From assembly GCA_052161605.1 (NCBI GenBank), contig CP197409.1: a DNA stretch of 64,000 bases, one strand, 5' to 3'. A program made the translations under genes and the position numbers. The DNA comes from JBKCUI01 sp052161605. Lineage in GTDB: Bacteria; Planctomycetota; Planctomycetia; Pirellulales; Pirellulaceae. The notes under the pieces are model-generated. The model saw only the letters and a program-made list of their open reading frames with translations, was not told the DNA's origin and did no database searches. Positions 29,101 through 37,415 of the stretch are shown piece by piece (the stretch's first letter is position 1; each line of letters begins with the position of its first letter).

Positions 29101-29289
29101 AGTTTTCTCGTCAAAGCCGTGGCATCGAAAACATGCCTGGCTCAAAATGGGTCGAATATCGCGGTTGAAACGTACCTTGTCCGATCCCGTTTCGTCGTTC
29201 CCGTTTGAGCCGGTCGGATCTGCTGCGAGTATCGTAGATTGAAGCAAGAGCGACGTGATCAACAAGGCTATGGTGGGGTGCATTCGCAT
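26113..29289 (-). CDS. PSD1 planctomycete cytochrome (DUF1549/DUF1553) protein
   Basis: About 1058 residues. Signal peptide (MRMHPTIALLITSLLLQSTI, mature near ADP). Planctomycete cytochrome C domain (PSCyt1) with heme motif CFRCH (ILSQACFRCHGFDEKTREAG) and MPPPQSNRQL. DUF1549 follows (DRTSTTVQAWLGLTGGCAVC with DHKYDP next), then a jelly-roll-like middle (about 480-650), then DUF1553 (PLTARVAVNRLWQQVYGTGL; SNTPLQALQLMND). Such exported heme proteins normally pair with a DUF1501 gene; here none is adjacent. Proposed role in degradation of complex polysaccharides is family-level inference. ATG 29289 starts the signal peptide; the frame extends 55 codons upstream without support. Confidence 0.93.
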   Translation of the reverse strand: MRMHPTIALLITSLLLQSTILAADPTGSNGNDETGSDKVRFNRDIRPILSQACFRCHGFDEKTREAGLRLDTVEGAHEVREDGLAPVVPGDLDRSMAWARILSEDPDSVMPPPQSNRQLTENEKELIKLWIEQGAEYENHWSFEPVQPTTGDVSIDQLLDREIANVGLTTTPKADPVTLIRRAALTLTGLPPTPEQVNRFVSDPSDEQYEKLVDELLSNPHYGEEMAKHWLDVARYGDTHGLHLDNERTMWAYRDWVIDAFNENLPYDQFTIEQLAGDLLPSPTKKQLVATGFNRCNVTTSEGGAINEEFLYRYAVDRTSTTVQAWLGLTGGCAVCHDHKYDPLSTKEFYSLYSFFYSAADPAMDGNIHDTQPFLKLATPEQQQKLEELKAKESQLRAALLAIAGNPVRRSDLQIARPATSESSTATEISEGPATSHVWRSEVWLNDLMPLSVSARNTSRNAETWVSSGDAPMGQRFIRQSFGDKFEQFLSGGWLTNELPKNGSLSFWVRPDRYETPVSIYVQVKADNKAVRRVWANSVENGRSVGGNEKTILGPVPKPGVWTQLTVSMADLPAGSSLQELQFGLFGGVCDWDGFVCTGSFEQTTTEPSWITWWKKQSGRSLPLADGLTGKAIKDGPNKNDEADAASKAQTESAVAAYYYAYIGDDVSEELRQARAEWERIRIAIADLESQIPGTLVYRDEATPRQAHIMTRGQYDQKGEAVEPNTPAFLPSLKRDDPNSRPSRLDLAKWLVSAENPLTARVAVNRLWQQVYGTGLVQTSDDFGTQGTPPTHPELLDALAAEFMARGWDMKKLMKKLVMTRAFQRSAVVNEQDGTIDPENRYLARGPRIRLDAEQIRDNVLASAGLLNREFGGVGFKGYQPPGIWEPVGYGDSNTRYYVQDHGASIYRRSIYAFFKRTAPPPFLSNFDAPNREQFCSRRERSNTPLQALQLMNDIQYVEAARHLAESIVRQDLASDRDRLQVIVRTALSREPTESELDRLQSAYDAFRERFQESLEDARRLLKVGESPADPTLKAQEVATLCLVSNLVFNLDEFVNRN

Positions 29290-29431
29290 AAGTGAGAGTC
29301 TGGTGGGTGGCAGGGAGGAGGCGAGCAAAATCGTGCCAAGGACACGACCTTCATTGTAAACGCAATATCGGCTAGGTGTACTGGACCAGTTGGAAGATTC
29401 ACTTAAGACTCTTACCCGCAGCAGCACCAAA

Positions 29432-29556
29432 AAAGGCAGAATGATGTATGGCAAAATGATCTCAGGAATCTAGAGTGTTAATGTGCGTGCGTCCGTTCAC
29501 GATCATCCCCGCGCTGAGCACCCCCTGCCCACCCGCCCTGTCATCATTCTGCCTTT
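29432..29556. repeat. spaced inverted repeat, 15-bp arms
   Basis: Left arm AAAGGCAGAATGATG at 29432-29446 and exact reverse complement CATCATTCTGCCTTT at 29542-29556, enclosing 95 bp. The arms are long enough not to be chance; the enclosed DNA is non-coding. Resembles the ends of a small palindromic or MITE-like element, but no target duplication was identified. Confidence 0.6.
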
Positions 29557-29691
29557 GTACCGTGTTCAGCTCCTACGCAACTTCGAGTCGAGGGCCGAAT
29601 TGGAGAGGGGCGACCGCACCGCATCGCATAACGGCTCCGACCGATTAGCCCTTCCTAAAGCCCCCTCCCCTCGTGATCGTTCCTCCACTCG

Positions 29692-29716
29692 ACCCTCCCG
29701 AATTTTTCGGGAGGGT
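29692..29716. repeat. perfect palindrome, 11-bp arms
   Basis: ACCCTCCCGAA, a TTT spacer and TTCGGGAGGGT. Strong GC-rich stem with a 3-nt loop. No U-tract follows on either strand, so it is not a clean intrinsic terminator; may be an RNA-processing site or dispersed repeat. Confidence 0.7.
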
Positions 29717-30139
29717 GAATAAGAAGGCAACTCACGCTTGAGGACGGCTGGTTCACAAGCCAAGAATACGCGTCGATCAGTAAGCTCGAAATTGGTGAGA
29801 CGATAACCTGTTCACAACTGGAGTGTTCGTGCACTCGTGTGAGCAGCTTTGAGCTATCGATGGTCGGACTACCACTTCGGGAGAATTAGGTGCGTCGCAT
29901 AGATCGTGAACGCCTTCATTCCGTCGTTTGCGTCGGTGGGGCAATGAATAATGGGCTAGCACCGTTCTTTGCGTTCGAGGTGCCTGAAGCCATCCCCCCG
30001 CGCCTACTCGACCATGCTCTAACGTTCGCGCTGACTAGTCGAGATTCATTGCACGTGGATGCTTTCTCTTTCTGATGTGTCTAGCAAATCGGCGCTAAAG
30101 ATTCCTTCAAAGAGACTTGTGCAGCGTTGATATCAGGCA

Positions 30140-31537
30140 TTATTGGACAACAGTGTCGATCACCGCTTCGATGTTGTGACCGTGAACTCCGACTGCTCGA
30201 ACGATCCCGGCCTCATCAACGACAATACTCCCGAAACCGTAGTCGCCAAGAGCCAGCGCACCCTCAAAGCCTCCCGGGATCATCACCTGGGGCCAAGTTC
30301 CACCACCATAGGTTTCGAACAACTTCGGAGCTTGACTGTCATAGTACTGCAAATTTTCATCAACGGTGAGCAAGACAACTTGCAACTTCTCCGCTGTATG
30401 CTTATCCATAGCCTTTTGTAAGTTTGGAAATCCTTCGTAGCAGTTATGACAGGAAACGGCCCAAATATCCAACACAGTAACTTTCCCAAGGATTGACTTA
30501 TTCGAGATGCTTGCCCCGTCCACGGTGGTGTACTCAAAGTCCGGACATCGAAAGCCGATCAAAGATCCTTTCAGTGGCATATCCAACTGCTGTAGAGTAA
30601 GAGTCATCTTGTCTGTATCGATATCCTTAATCCGATACATCGTGTCGCGAATGCGAATTGGTCGATTCGCACCGCATGCTTCCCAGTCAGCGAGTTCTCC
30701 GTCTCCATTCTGATCCACGGAAACGTAAGTGGCGGTATTATTGACGATCGTCCCGTCGGAACCTGTATTCGACAGCGAGTATTTTCGCGTCTTGGGCAAG
30801 TAAATTGCTACGCTGCGGTTTGGCCCTGAAGAGAAAGTCCCTTTCCAAACCATCTTCTCTGTTGGTCTGCCAAAAACGAGTATCGAAACAATATTTCCCA
30901 ATTGAGGTCGAGTGCGGGTCAGTTCGCATTTTTCGAGAGTCAACACGATTGGGTCACCCAGGAACCTCTCTGGCGATGTCGCATCTGGTGCATTTTGCGT
31001 GGGGGCTTTTGACTGCGCAATTCCCAAATCAAACGGAATGGTTTGAGGTGGTAAGCATTTGGTATCATCGCATGCCTGGAATCGGACGCTCCCGGATCCA
31101 CCATAATCAGCGTTTGTTGAGGTGACGCAGAACTTTCGAGTCCAAGAAAATTCACCATCCATCAGCAACTGTGTCCCGGCAGCCAGTGTCAACTTACTAG
31201 GCTCCACGCTGCACTCGAACTCTCGTTCGATGGGCTCCAGACCAGTCGGTACAAATTCGATTTCTGTCGGGAATCCAACCGAATCCTGAAGCACTGTCGT
31301 CGCCCCAATGTGCCAGCCTTTATTTATACTAACTCGAAATTCCAGAGTCACTTCTTCACCGACCGATGCATTTGCGGGGGATAGCGAGACGATAAAGCTC
31401 GCGACGGAGTGAGGCGGTTGAAGATGTTTTTCCAATGATTTCTTTAACGAATGAACGGAGTCCTGTGCTTGCGAAATCCGATGGCACAAACCTCCGAGCG
31501 CTACGACCATCAATAGGTAAATCGATATTCGCCACAT
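30140..31537 (-). CDS. exported DsbD-alpha/thioredoxin (TlpA-like) protein
   Basis: 465 residues. Signal peptide (1-24, MWRISIYLLMVVALGGLCHR to about SQA). The N-terminal part (about 40-170) resembles the DsbD alpha domain, with the paired cysteines RFQACDDTKCLPP as in DsbD-type thiol carriers. A beta-rich linker includes an EF-hand-like DQNGDGELADWE. The C-terminal thioredoxin-fold domain (about 335-465) carries CxxC near residues 366-369 (IWAVSCHNCYEGFP). Likely periplasmic thiol-disulfide exchange. The fusion of electron-accepting and thioredoxin domains without a DsbD membrane part suggests a self-contained redox relay, an inference. Confidence 0.8.
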   Translation of the reverse strand: MWRISIYLLMVVALGGLCHRISQAQDSVHSLKKSLEKHLQPPHSVASFIVSLSPANASVGEEVTLEFRVSINKGWHIGATTVLQDSVGFPTEIEFVPTGLEPIEREFECSVEPSKLTLAAGTQLLMDGEFSWTRKFCVTSTNADYGGSGSVRFQACDDTKCLPPQTIPFDLGIAQSKAPTQNAPDATSPERFLGDPIVLTLEKCELTRTRPQLGNIVSILVFGRPTEKMVWKGTFSSGPNRSVAIYLPKTRKYSLSNTGSDGTIVNNTATYVSVDQNGDGELADWEACGANRPIRIRDTMYRIKDIDTDKMTLTLQQLDMPLKGSLIGFRCPDFEYTTVDGASISNKSILGKVTVLDIWAVSCHNCYEGFPNLQKAMDKHTAEKLQVVLLTVDENLQYYDSQAPKLFETYGGGTWPQVMIPGGFEGALALGDYGFGSIVVDEAGIVRAVGVHGHNIEAVIDTVVQ

Positions 31538-31902
31538 GTTTTTGCTTTGTATGGTGTATCCTGGGAACGATTGCGTTCGCGAATTGGGTCGGTAAAAAAT
31601 CTCGACATTGCGGTCGTTGACCGCGCTGGGGCCTTGATCGTAAGGCTGAATACGAGAAGATGCGCAAAACCATCTAGTAATCCCTCAACTAAGAACAATG
31701 ATTCGGACCATTTTTCGAAAAGTAACTTCACCTCGCCCCCCTGGTCCACTCCCTTTTTACCTTTACTTTTTACCTTTACAGAATCATGCAAAGTCAACGT
31801 CCTAGATTATACTACGAACAGGTAGAGAATTCTGGCTTTGACAGTTTGCCGATGGATCTACCGATTCAGTCTCGCTTTACTTAGATTTCCTGTTGCCTCG
31901 GC
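31538..31902. other. intergenic region, divergent, with tandem repeat
   Basis: 365 bp between the minus-strand TlpA-like gene and the plus-strand ECF sigma gene. Contains a perfect 13-bp tandem duplication and otherwise no recognisable gene; should hold both promoters. Confidence 0.5.
31754..31779. repeat. 13-bp perfect tandem duplication
   Basis: TTTTTACCTTTAC occurs twice head to tail, about 125 bp upstream of the ECF sigma gene. Could be a doubled regulator site or slippage product. Confidence 0.85.
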
Positions 31903-32493
31903 TTGCTAGTGAAAATCCCGATAACTGAATATCTTGAGGCGGTCCGCAGCGGTGAACCGGGCGCGAATCAGGCTCTTTTGGAGCTGGTTTATGATTCACT
32001 TCGCCGAATCGCCGTCAGCCGGATGGGGCGAGAATTCAGACGAGAGGAGTTCCAACCAACAGAGCTGGTGCATGAGGCATGGATAAGGCTTGGTGCCAAC
32101 GAAGTAACGGGGTGGGAGAATCGATTTCATTTTTTCTCGGCTGCGGCGGAGGCGATGCGCCGAACGCTCATTGACAATGCGAGGCGAAGACAATCTCGAA
32201 AGCGTGGGGGACGCAATGCCAAGCGGCAGAAACTTAGCGATGATGACTTGGTAGTATTGCCGCTTGCGGACGAGTTGCTCGATCTGGACGAGGCGCTTTC
32301 GGCATTGGAGGTATCTTATCCCATTCACGTTCGGGTTGTAAAACTGAAGTTTTTTGCAGGGTTGACAATGAACGAGATTGCTGAGGTTACGAATGTTTCA
32401 GTAGCTACTGTGGAACGGTACTGGGCATTTTCTCGAGCGTGGTTGCAACAGCGTATGAGCGGCGAACAAAGTGATCAAGGACTCCGGGATTAG
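31903..32493 (+). CDS. ECF-type RNA polymerase sigma factor
   Basis: 196 residues. Sigma-2 region (LVYDSLRRIAVSRM, then QPTELVHEAWIRLG and RRTLIDNARRRQSRKRGG) and sigma-4 helix-turn-helix (GLTMNEIAEVTNVSVATVER). This is the planctomycete ECF group linked to Ser/Thr kinases. The kinase gene begins 2 nt after its stop, so the pair is almost surely co-transcribed and the kinase is the likely regulator, by phosphorylation or binding. Start is TTG 31903 or GTG 31909; no strong ribosome site separates them. Confidence 0.92.
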   Translation: MLVKIPITEYLEAVRSGEPGANQALLELVYDSLRRIAVSRMGREFRREEFQPTELVHEAWIRLGANEVTGWENRFHFFSAAAEAMRRTLIDNARRRQSRKRGGRNAKRQKLSDDDLVVLPLADELLDLDEALSALEVSYPIHVRVVKLKFFAGLTMNEIAEVTNVSVATVERYWAFSRAWLQQRMSGEQSDQGLRD

Positions 32494-32495
32494 CC

Positions 32496-34667
32496 ATGTC
32501 TGACGACGAAATCTTTGGTGCAGCGCTCGATCTTGAAACCGAAGCACAGCAGCAGGCAATGGTCGAGTCTTTTTGCGGAAGCGACAAAGAGCAGTTACAA
32601 CGCATAATGGGACTACTAAAAACCCATCATCAGTTGAGTTCAAAAACCGGCATAGATAGTCTGTCGATCTTGGACCAGCAGAGTGCGGTTTTTCGTGCAT
32701 TCTCCGAGACCGAAGAACTTTTGCCAGGCAAACAAGTTGGAAAGTACGTGCTGAAAAAATTGATCGGTGAGGGAGCAACCAGCCTTGTCTTCCAGGCTCA
32801 AGAGTTGTCACCGATAGATCGCGATGTCGCTCTGAAAATACTGAAGCCTGGAATGGACTCCCGTCGCATATTGGCTCGATTCAGCCTCGAACACGAGGTT
32901 ATTCAGCGTCTCGAGCATGCCGGTATCACGCGAGTCTTTGATATGGGTGTTCAACAAAATGGACGTCCATTCTTTGCTATGGAACTGGTTCCCAATCCTC
33001 TTACCATCACCGACTATGCTGAACGCTTTGCCCTGGATCTGCGCAGTCGCGTGGAGTTAATGATTGCAACCTGTGAAATCGTTCAGCATGCTCACCAGCG
33101 AGGTGTGATCCATCGCGATTTGAAACCCTCCAATATTCTCATCGAGGGAGTCCGTCAATCATCGCCAGCCCCCCGCATCATCGATTTTGGAATCGCTAAA
33201 GTCCTCCATGTCGAAGATGGATCATCCGAGAGCATCACAATAATCGGTGATCGATTTGGAACGCCAGCCTATATGAGTCCAGAGCAAGCTTTGATGCCTG
33301 CCAATGGTGTGGATATCCGCAGCGATGTTTATTCACTGGGGGTTGTACTGTTTGAATTGCTCACAGGCCGTACGCCTCGCGGCCATTCCGGCAACGCCGA
33401 TAGTCAGTTGTCCTGGACGAGCGAAGCATATTGGGAGTACGAGGTTCCTTTGCCATCCGTGCTGCGCAAACAGCACATGAAACCATCGAGAAACTCACCC
33501 CCAAACGCTCAATTGCAATCAGGACGTTCCGACGGCACTTCCTGCAAAGCGATTGGTGGGTCTGAGCGGGAACTCGATCTAGTTGTGCTCAAATCGATCG
33601 CGAGAGATAGGCATCATCGCTATCAGACTGTTTCTGATCTACAACGTGATTTACAACGTTACTTGAGCGGTGAGCCGATCGAGGCTGCGGGAGGGAGTCT
33701 AGTCTATCGGGTCAAGAAATTGGTGTATCATAATCGAGCACTAACGGCCGCAATTGTGGTTACGCTGACTACGATCGTAGCGACAGCCATCCTTACCACA
33801 TCTTATGCATTTCGGGCACATAGCGCAGAGCAACAGGTCCGGCAACAGCTCAAAAAGACCCTTGACACTCAACGCGAGTTAATGATTCAGCGCGACCGTG
33901 AAGAAGAAGCCAAACGACAGTCTCAATCTCTACTGCGGGTATTTCAGGTACAAACAGCGACAGATCGAGCCTTTGGTCGGTTCTTGAAAGAGATGATCGA
34001 TTCGGTGCAGCGAGGGGAACTCGAGGCTCAGTTGTCGTCCGATTCTATATCGATCGATTCGCAAATTTTAACCCAACCGCACCAACGACTGATCATAAGC
34101 GGTGACTGGAGTTGGGCATCTCGCAGGCTATCCACCGAGATCGTCAATACCTCTTTTCACTTGGCCAGTCGCGAAGCAGCAAAGGCGTTGTCGCACGAAA
34201 ATCATAGCTCAACGAAGCCCAGGCAGCATCATCCTCGGCGAGATGATGCACCGGAGTCCTACGGAAAAAACTCGCAAGAAAGTGAGTCCCTGCGGGGGAT
34301 GCTTCTCGACGAGTTAAGAGTGATCCTTCCTGAGAACGATCCTTTCATAGCCGAGGTATTGGACAACAGCGGGCTGCATGCTCTGGACATGAAACAGTTC
34401 AAAGACGCGAAACGATTTCTGACGGAATCGGTATACATTTGGCGGCAAAGCGAGAAATATCTTGAGAACTTGACACAATCCCAACTATTTTTAGCGGAAG
34501 CTCAATTGCACAGCAGTGAGTTCCGCCAGGCTGAAGTCACGCTCAATGAAGCTCTGATGACACTCCAGCGACTTCCTGCTGGTAGTAAGGATGCCCCTTC
34601 CCTCCGCAACTTCCACGATCGGCTGCAAGCGGAGTTGGCCGGCAAAAGGAACCAGCAACAAGAGTGA
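32496..34667 (+). CDS. membrane Ser/Thr protein kinase linked to ECF sigma factor
   Basis: 723 residues. Hanks-type kinase domain at about 84-400: Gly loop GEGATSLVF (G91, G93), ATP-anchoring K114 in VALKIL, catalytic D208 in HRDLKPSN, metal-binding D230 in DFGIAK, and activation segment ending GTPAYMSPEQA. One transmembrane helix follows (about 418-440, TAAIVVTLTTIVATAILTT), then a coiled coil (EQQVRQQLKKTLDTQRELM) and helical TPR-like repeats toward the C-terminus that would face the periplasm. All catalytic residues are intact. Directly downstream of the sigma gene (2-nt gap), so it probably acts on that sigma factor or its target genes. Confidence 0.93.
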   Translation: MSDDEIFGAALDLETEAQQQAMVESFCGSDKEQLQRIMGLLKTHHQLSSKTGIDSLSILDQQSAVFRAFSETEELLPGKQVGKYVLKKLIGEGATSLVFQAQELSPIDRDVALKILKPGMDSRRILARFSLEHEVIQRLEHAGITRVFDMGVQQNGRPFFAMELVPNPLTITDYAERFALDLRSRVELMIATCEIVQHAHQRGVIHRDLKPSNILIEGVRQSSPAPRIIDFGIAKVLHVEDGSSESITIIGDRFGTPAYMSPEQALMPANGVDIRSDVYSLGVVLFELLTGRTPRGHSGNADSQLSWTSEAYWEYEVPLPSVLRKQHMKPSRNSPPNAQLQSGRSDGTSCKAIGGSERELDLVVLKSIARDRHHRYQTVSDLQRDLQRYLSGEPIEAAGGSLVYRVKKLVYHNRALTAAIVVTLTTIVATAILTTSYAFRAHSAEQQVRQQLKKTLDTQRELMIQRDREEEAKRQSQSLLRVFQVQTATDRAFGRFLKEMIDSVQRGELEAQLSSDSISIDSQILTQPHQRLIISGDWSWASRRLSTEIVNTSFHLASREAAKALSHENHSSTKPRQHHPRRDDAPESYGKNSQESESLRGMLLDELRVILPENDPFIAEVLDNSGLHALDMKQFKDAKRFLTESVYIWRQSEKYLENLTQSQLFLAEAQLHSSEFRQAEVTLNEALMTLQRLPAGSKDAPSLRNFHDRLQAELAGKRNQQQE

Positions 34668-34992
34668 ACGCTAACCGAAAAAAGTTTGGAATCGCTCAAA
34701 GTTAGTGAGGGAGTGTACGGGCTTTTTACGCATTTTGAATGAGTTCGACTTCATAAGTCGAATGATTTACTGAATGAGAACGATGTTTCACGAGAGTTTC
34801 GTGGATTCACAAAGTCATCCCCGGGCGTTTTGCAGTTGATCGCGACGATGTGGCCTTGGTTGGTTCGTCGCATCCACCCGAACCGAGTCTGCGGTGTGAA
34901 CTCACTACCCTGTGATTATCACAAAAGTATTGGTCAGGCTGTGCATTGCAACGCGGTATAGTAAAGAAGTGATTGTTAGATTGCGGGAAAGT
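34668..34992. other. intergenic region between kinase and GH43 genes
   Basis: 325 bp. A perfect 8-bp-arm hairpin lies at 34744-34762. No gene recognised; the frame that extends the GH43 gene into this stretch has no signal-peptide logic. Confidence 0.5.
34744..34762 (+). terminator. possible terminator hairpin after kinase gene
   Basis: TTCGACTT-CAT-AAGTCGAA, a perfect 8-bp stem with a 3-nt loop, 77 nt after the kinase stop. No clear U-run follows, so it could equally be a protein-binding palindrome. Confidence 0.35.
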
Positions 34993-37164
34993 ATGAAGAT
35001 CAGTTTTCGTTGGGGCTTTGGTCACCAGTTATTTTGGTTGGTGCTGTTCTTGTTATGCGAATGTTCCCGCGTAAAGGGTCAGAATTTTGATGCTCCTGGC
35101 GCATTCAATCCGATTGTGCCAGGCTACTTCGCCGACCCCACCATTAAGAAATTCGGCGATCATTACTATCTTTACTCTACTACGGATGGAAATGGCGGTG
35201 GTCGGGCTCCATCGCAAGTTTGGGTTTCCCGAGACTTTCATAATTGGACCCTTGTGCCGATGAATTGGCCTACTGCTGAACAATTTTATTGGGCGCCGGA
35301 TGTCGTTGAACGCGATGGTCAGTACTATCTTTACTACAGCCAGCCTTGCGTTATTTATGCAGCCGTCGGCGACTCCCCCGTCGGGCCGTGGAGGCCCTTG
35401 AACGACAAAGAAGGCGAGATCATTCCAAATCATCTTGTTGACAAAGTGATCACGCTCGATGCGCAAACCTTTGAGGATAAAGATGGCAGTACCTATGTCT
35501 ATTGGGGAACATGGGGGATCTATCCCGACCATGGGTGTGGGGTAGCCAAACTAGGGAAAGATATGCAATCGATTCTCAACCCAAAGAAGATTCCTAATAC
35601 GCAAATCAAAGACTTTTTTGAAGCCCCATTTCTTTTTGAACGCAACGGCACCTATTACCTCACGTATTCCTCGGGGAGTTGCCATGATTCGACGTATCGC
35701 GTGCAATATGCAACCAGCGATAGACCCGACGGCGATTTCACGATGGGAAAAAACAACCCAGTGCTTTCAACAAATGGCGATGGAACTATCGATGGACCTG
35801 GCCATCACTCATTATTGAAAAATGGTGATGAGTATCTGATTGTCTATCACCGTCACGACATTCCAAGAACACCCAATGGACTCTTGCGTCAGTTATGTGC
35901 AGACCGAATGACTTTTGATAACGAAGGTAGTATCGAACAAGTTGTTCCCACGCATTCAGGAATCGGACCGCTGTCGGCAAATGTTGAGACGTCAGTGAAT
36001 TTGGCTTTTACCCGTCCTGTTAAGACTCATTCGCACTACGTCGATGATCTTCGCAAGCACGAGTACAAGCCCGAGTATGCCGTTGATGACAATAACGGAA
36101 CACTGTGGCGACCTGCTGACAACAAGATGGGGCATTCGTTAACGATCGATTTAGAAAGTAGTCAAACGGTACGGCGTATCGTAACGCAATTCGAATATGC
36201 TACTTGGTACTATCAGTACTTGCTCGAAACCTCGATCGATGGAGTGGAATGGCAAGTATTCGCAGACAAACGAGAGAATCAACGTTGGGGTAGTCCCATG
36301 ATCGATCGAAACGAACATCAAGCTCGATTCGTACGCCTCACTATTACAGGGGTCGAGAAACCCGGTATTTTTGGTGCGGTATGGAATATTAAAGTCTTCG
36401 CTGAGGATCGAGTTGACCCGCTGGAAACGTTGGCCTCCGAAGGCTTTAGCAGCTTTATGGGCAGCCAAGCGTCTAGTCTTAATAGAGTCCCCTACCAGAC
36501 CCGATACGATAGCAAGACGGAAGCTCTGATTCATATCGATGCAGCAGACTTAGAATTAGGTAGCCAAATAAAGATAATCGATAACCAAGGTTCATTGTCA
36601 GGGCAATTTGTAGCCTTGGGGCAACCACCCACAGTGGCGGAAATCGCAGGTCGCAAAGGGATTAAGTTCAACGGAAAAGAGGTTCTAAAAGCTTCGTTTC
36701 TGACACCTAGTCAATGGTCGGGAAATAGCAGCTACACGATCGAGATGGTTGTATTGAACCCGGAAATTGATGAAGCCGAAGCGATTCTCAGTTGGTGCGG
36801 ACGTGGAGGGCCCGACGGTATGACGGGGCAAGTCGGTTATGGCTCACACCCCACATGGGGCGCTGTTGGGCACTGGGGATTCGCGGATATGGGGTTTCGC
36901 AATGGTCCGCCTAGAGCAAATCAATGGCACCACATTGCAATCGTATTTGACGGTATTTTAGAGCGGGTTTATGTAAATGGCGAATTGAACAATCAATCAG
37001 CAAAGATGCTGCTGATGCACAAAGGCCGCGACATTTTTGTTGGCGCCTCGGAGCCTGGTATCGAACACTTCAGTGGCTATCTCAGTCTGCTTAAGGTCTA
37101 CAATGCGGCACGATCGTCAGATATAATTCAGTCCAACGCACGGAAGTTGGCCTTAGAGCCTTGA
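34993..37164 (+). CDS. secreted glycoside hydrolase family 43 with F5/8C-like and LamG-like domains
   Basis: 723 residues. Signal peptide (hydrophobic at about 11-25, FWLVLFLLCECS). Five-bladed GH43 propeller: general-base Asp (D48) in GYFADPTIKKF, pKa-modulating Asp (D156) in ITLDAQTFED, general-acid Glu (E210) in DFFEAPFLFERNG; all three are present. A coagulation-factor 5/8-type carbohydrate-binding module (about 340-470, LTIDLESSQTVRRIVTQFEY) and a LamG/concanavalin-like module (about 525-720) follow. Expected to cleave arabino- or xylo-polysaccharides outside the cytoplasm; exact substrate not readable. ATG 34993 starts the signal peptide. A PSD1 remnant and a DUF1501 gene follow. Confidence 0.92.
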   Translation: MKISFRWGFGHQLFWLVLFLLCECSRVKGQNFDAPGAFNPIVPGYFADPTIKKFGDHYYLYSTTDGNGGGRAPSQVWVSRDFHNWTLVPMNWPTAEQFYWAPDVVERDGQYYLYYSQPCVIYAAVGDSPVGPWRPLNDKEGEIIPNHLVDKVITLDAQTFEDKDGSTYVYWGTWGIYPDHGCGVAKLGKDMQSILNPKKIPNTQIKDFFEAPFLFERNGTYYLTYSSGSCHDSTYRVQYATSDRPDGDFTMGKNNPVLSTNGDGTIDGPGHHSLLKNGDEYLIVYHRHDIPRTPNGLLRQLCADRMTFDNEGSIEQVVPTHSGIGPLSANVETSVNLAFTRPVKTHSHYVDDLRKHEYKPEYAVDDNNGTLWRPADNKMGHSLTIDLESSQTVRRIVTQFEYATWYYQYLLETSIDGVEWQVFADKRENQRWGSPMIDRNEHQARFVRLTITGVEKPGIFGAVWNIKVFAEDRVDPLETLASEGFSSFMGSQASSLNRVPYQTRYDSKTEALIHIDAADLELGSQIKIIDNQGSLSGQFVALGQPPTVAEIAGRKGIKFNGKEVLKASFLTPSQWSGNSSYTIEMVVLNPEIDEAEAILSWCGRGGPDGMTGQVGYGSHPTWGAVGHWGFADMGFRNGPPRANQWHHIAIVFDGILERVYVNGELNNQSAKMLLMHKGRDIFVGASEPGIEHFSGYLSLLKVYNAARSSDIIQSNARKLALEP

Positions 37165-37192
37165 CCGGAATCAAATTTCACCAAGTTTCTTA

Positions 37193-37381
37193 TTGTCCGA
37201 GAAGAGTCGCTCGGTTCAGTCGCTCGATGCCTTTGTTTATCGAGCGACACCTCCTCCCTCATTGAGCGTTTTCGATGCACCTGAAGGACTGAGTAATTGC
37301 ACAAGAAGGGCGAGGAGCAATACACCGCTCCAAGCCTTAACTTTGCTAAACGACGCAGGCTTTTACGAGTTTGCAGCATGA
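37193..37381 (+). pseudogene. remnant of a PSD1 (DUF1553) gene C-terminus
   Basis: A 62-codon open stretch that encodes the end of a DUF1553 domain: YRATPPPSLSVFDAPEGLS and then SNTPLQALTLLNDAGFYEF, then TGA. The same block exists intact in the PSD1 protein at 26113-29289 (RTAPPPFLSNFDAP; SNTPLQALQLMND). No upstream domains remain. It lies directly before a DUF1501 gene, the place where a full PSD1 gene normally stands. Interpretation: the PSD1 partner was deleted, leaving only this tail. Confidence 0.8.
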
Positions 37382-37415
37382 CCCGAGAGTAGTTACGGAA
37401 CGAGGATCGAAACAG

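Larger units (their letters stand above)
29290..30139. other. long intergenic region with palindromes
   Basis: 850 bp between two minus-strand genes, with no supported gene (short ORFs have no family resemblance). It contains a spaced inverted repeat (29432-29446 with 29542-29556) and a perfect 11-bp-arm palindrome (29692-29716). It probably contains the promoter of the PSD1 gene near its left end. Confidence 0.5.
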
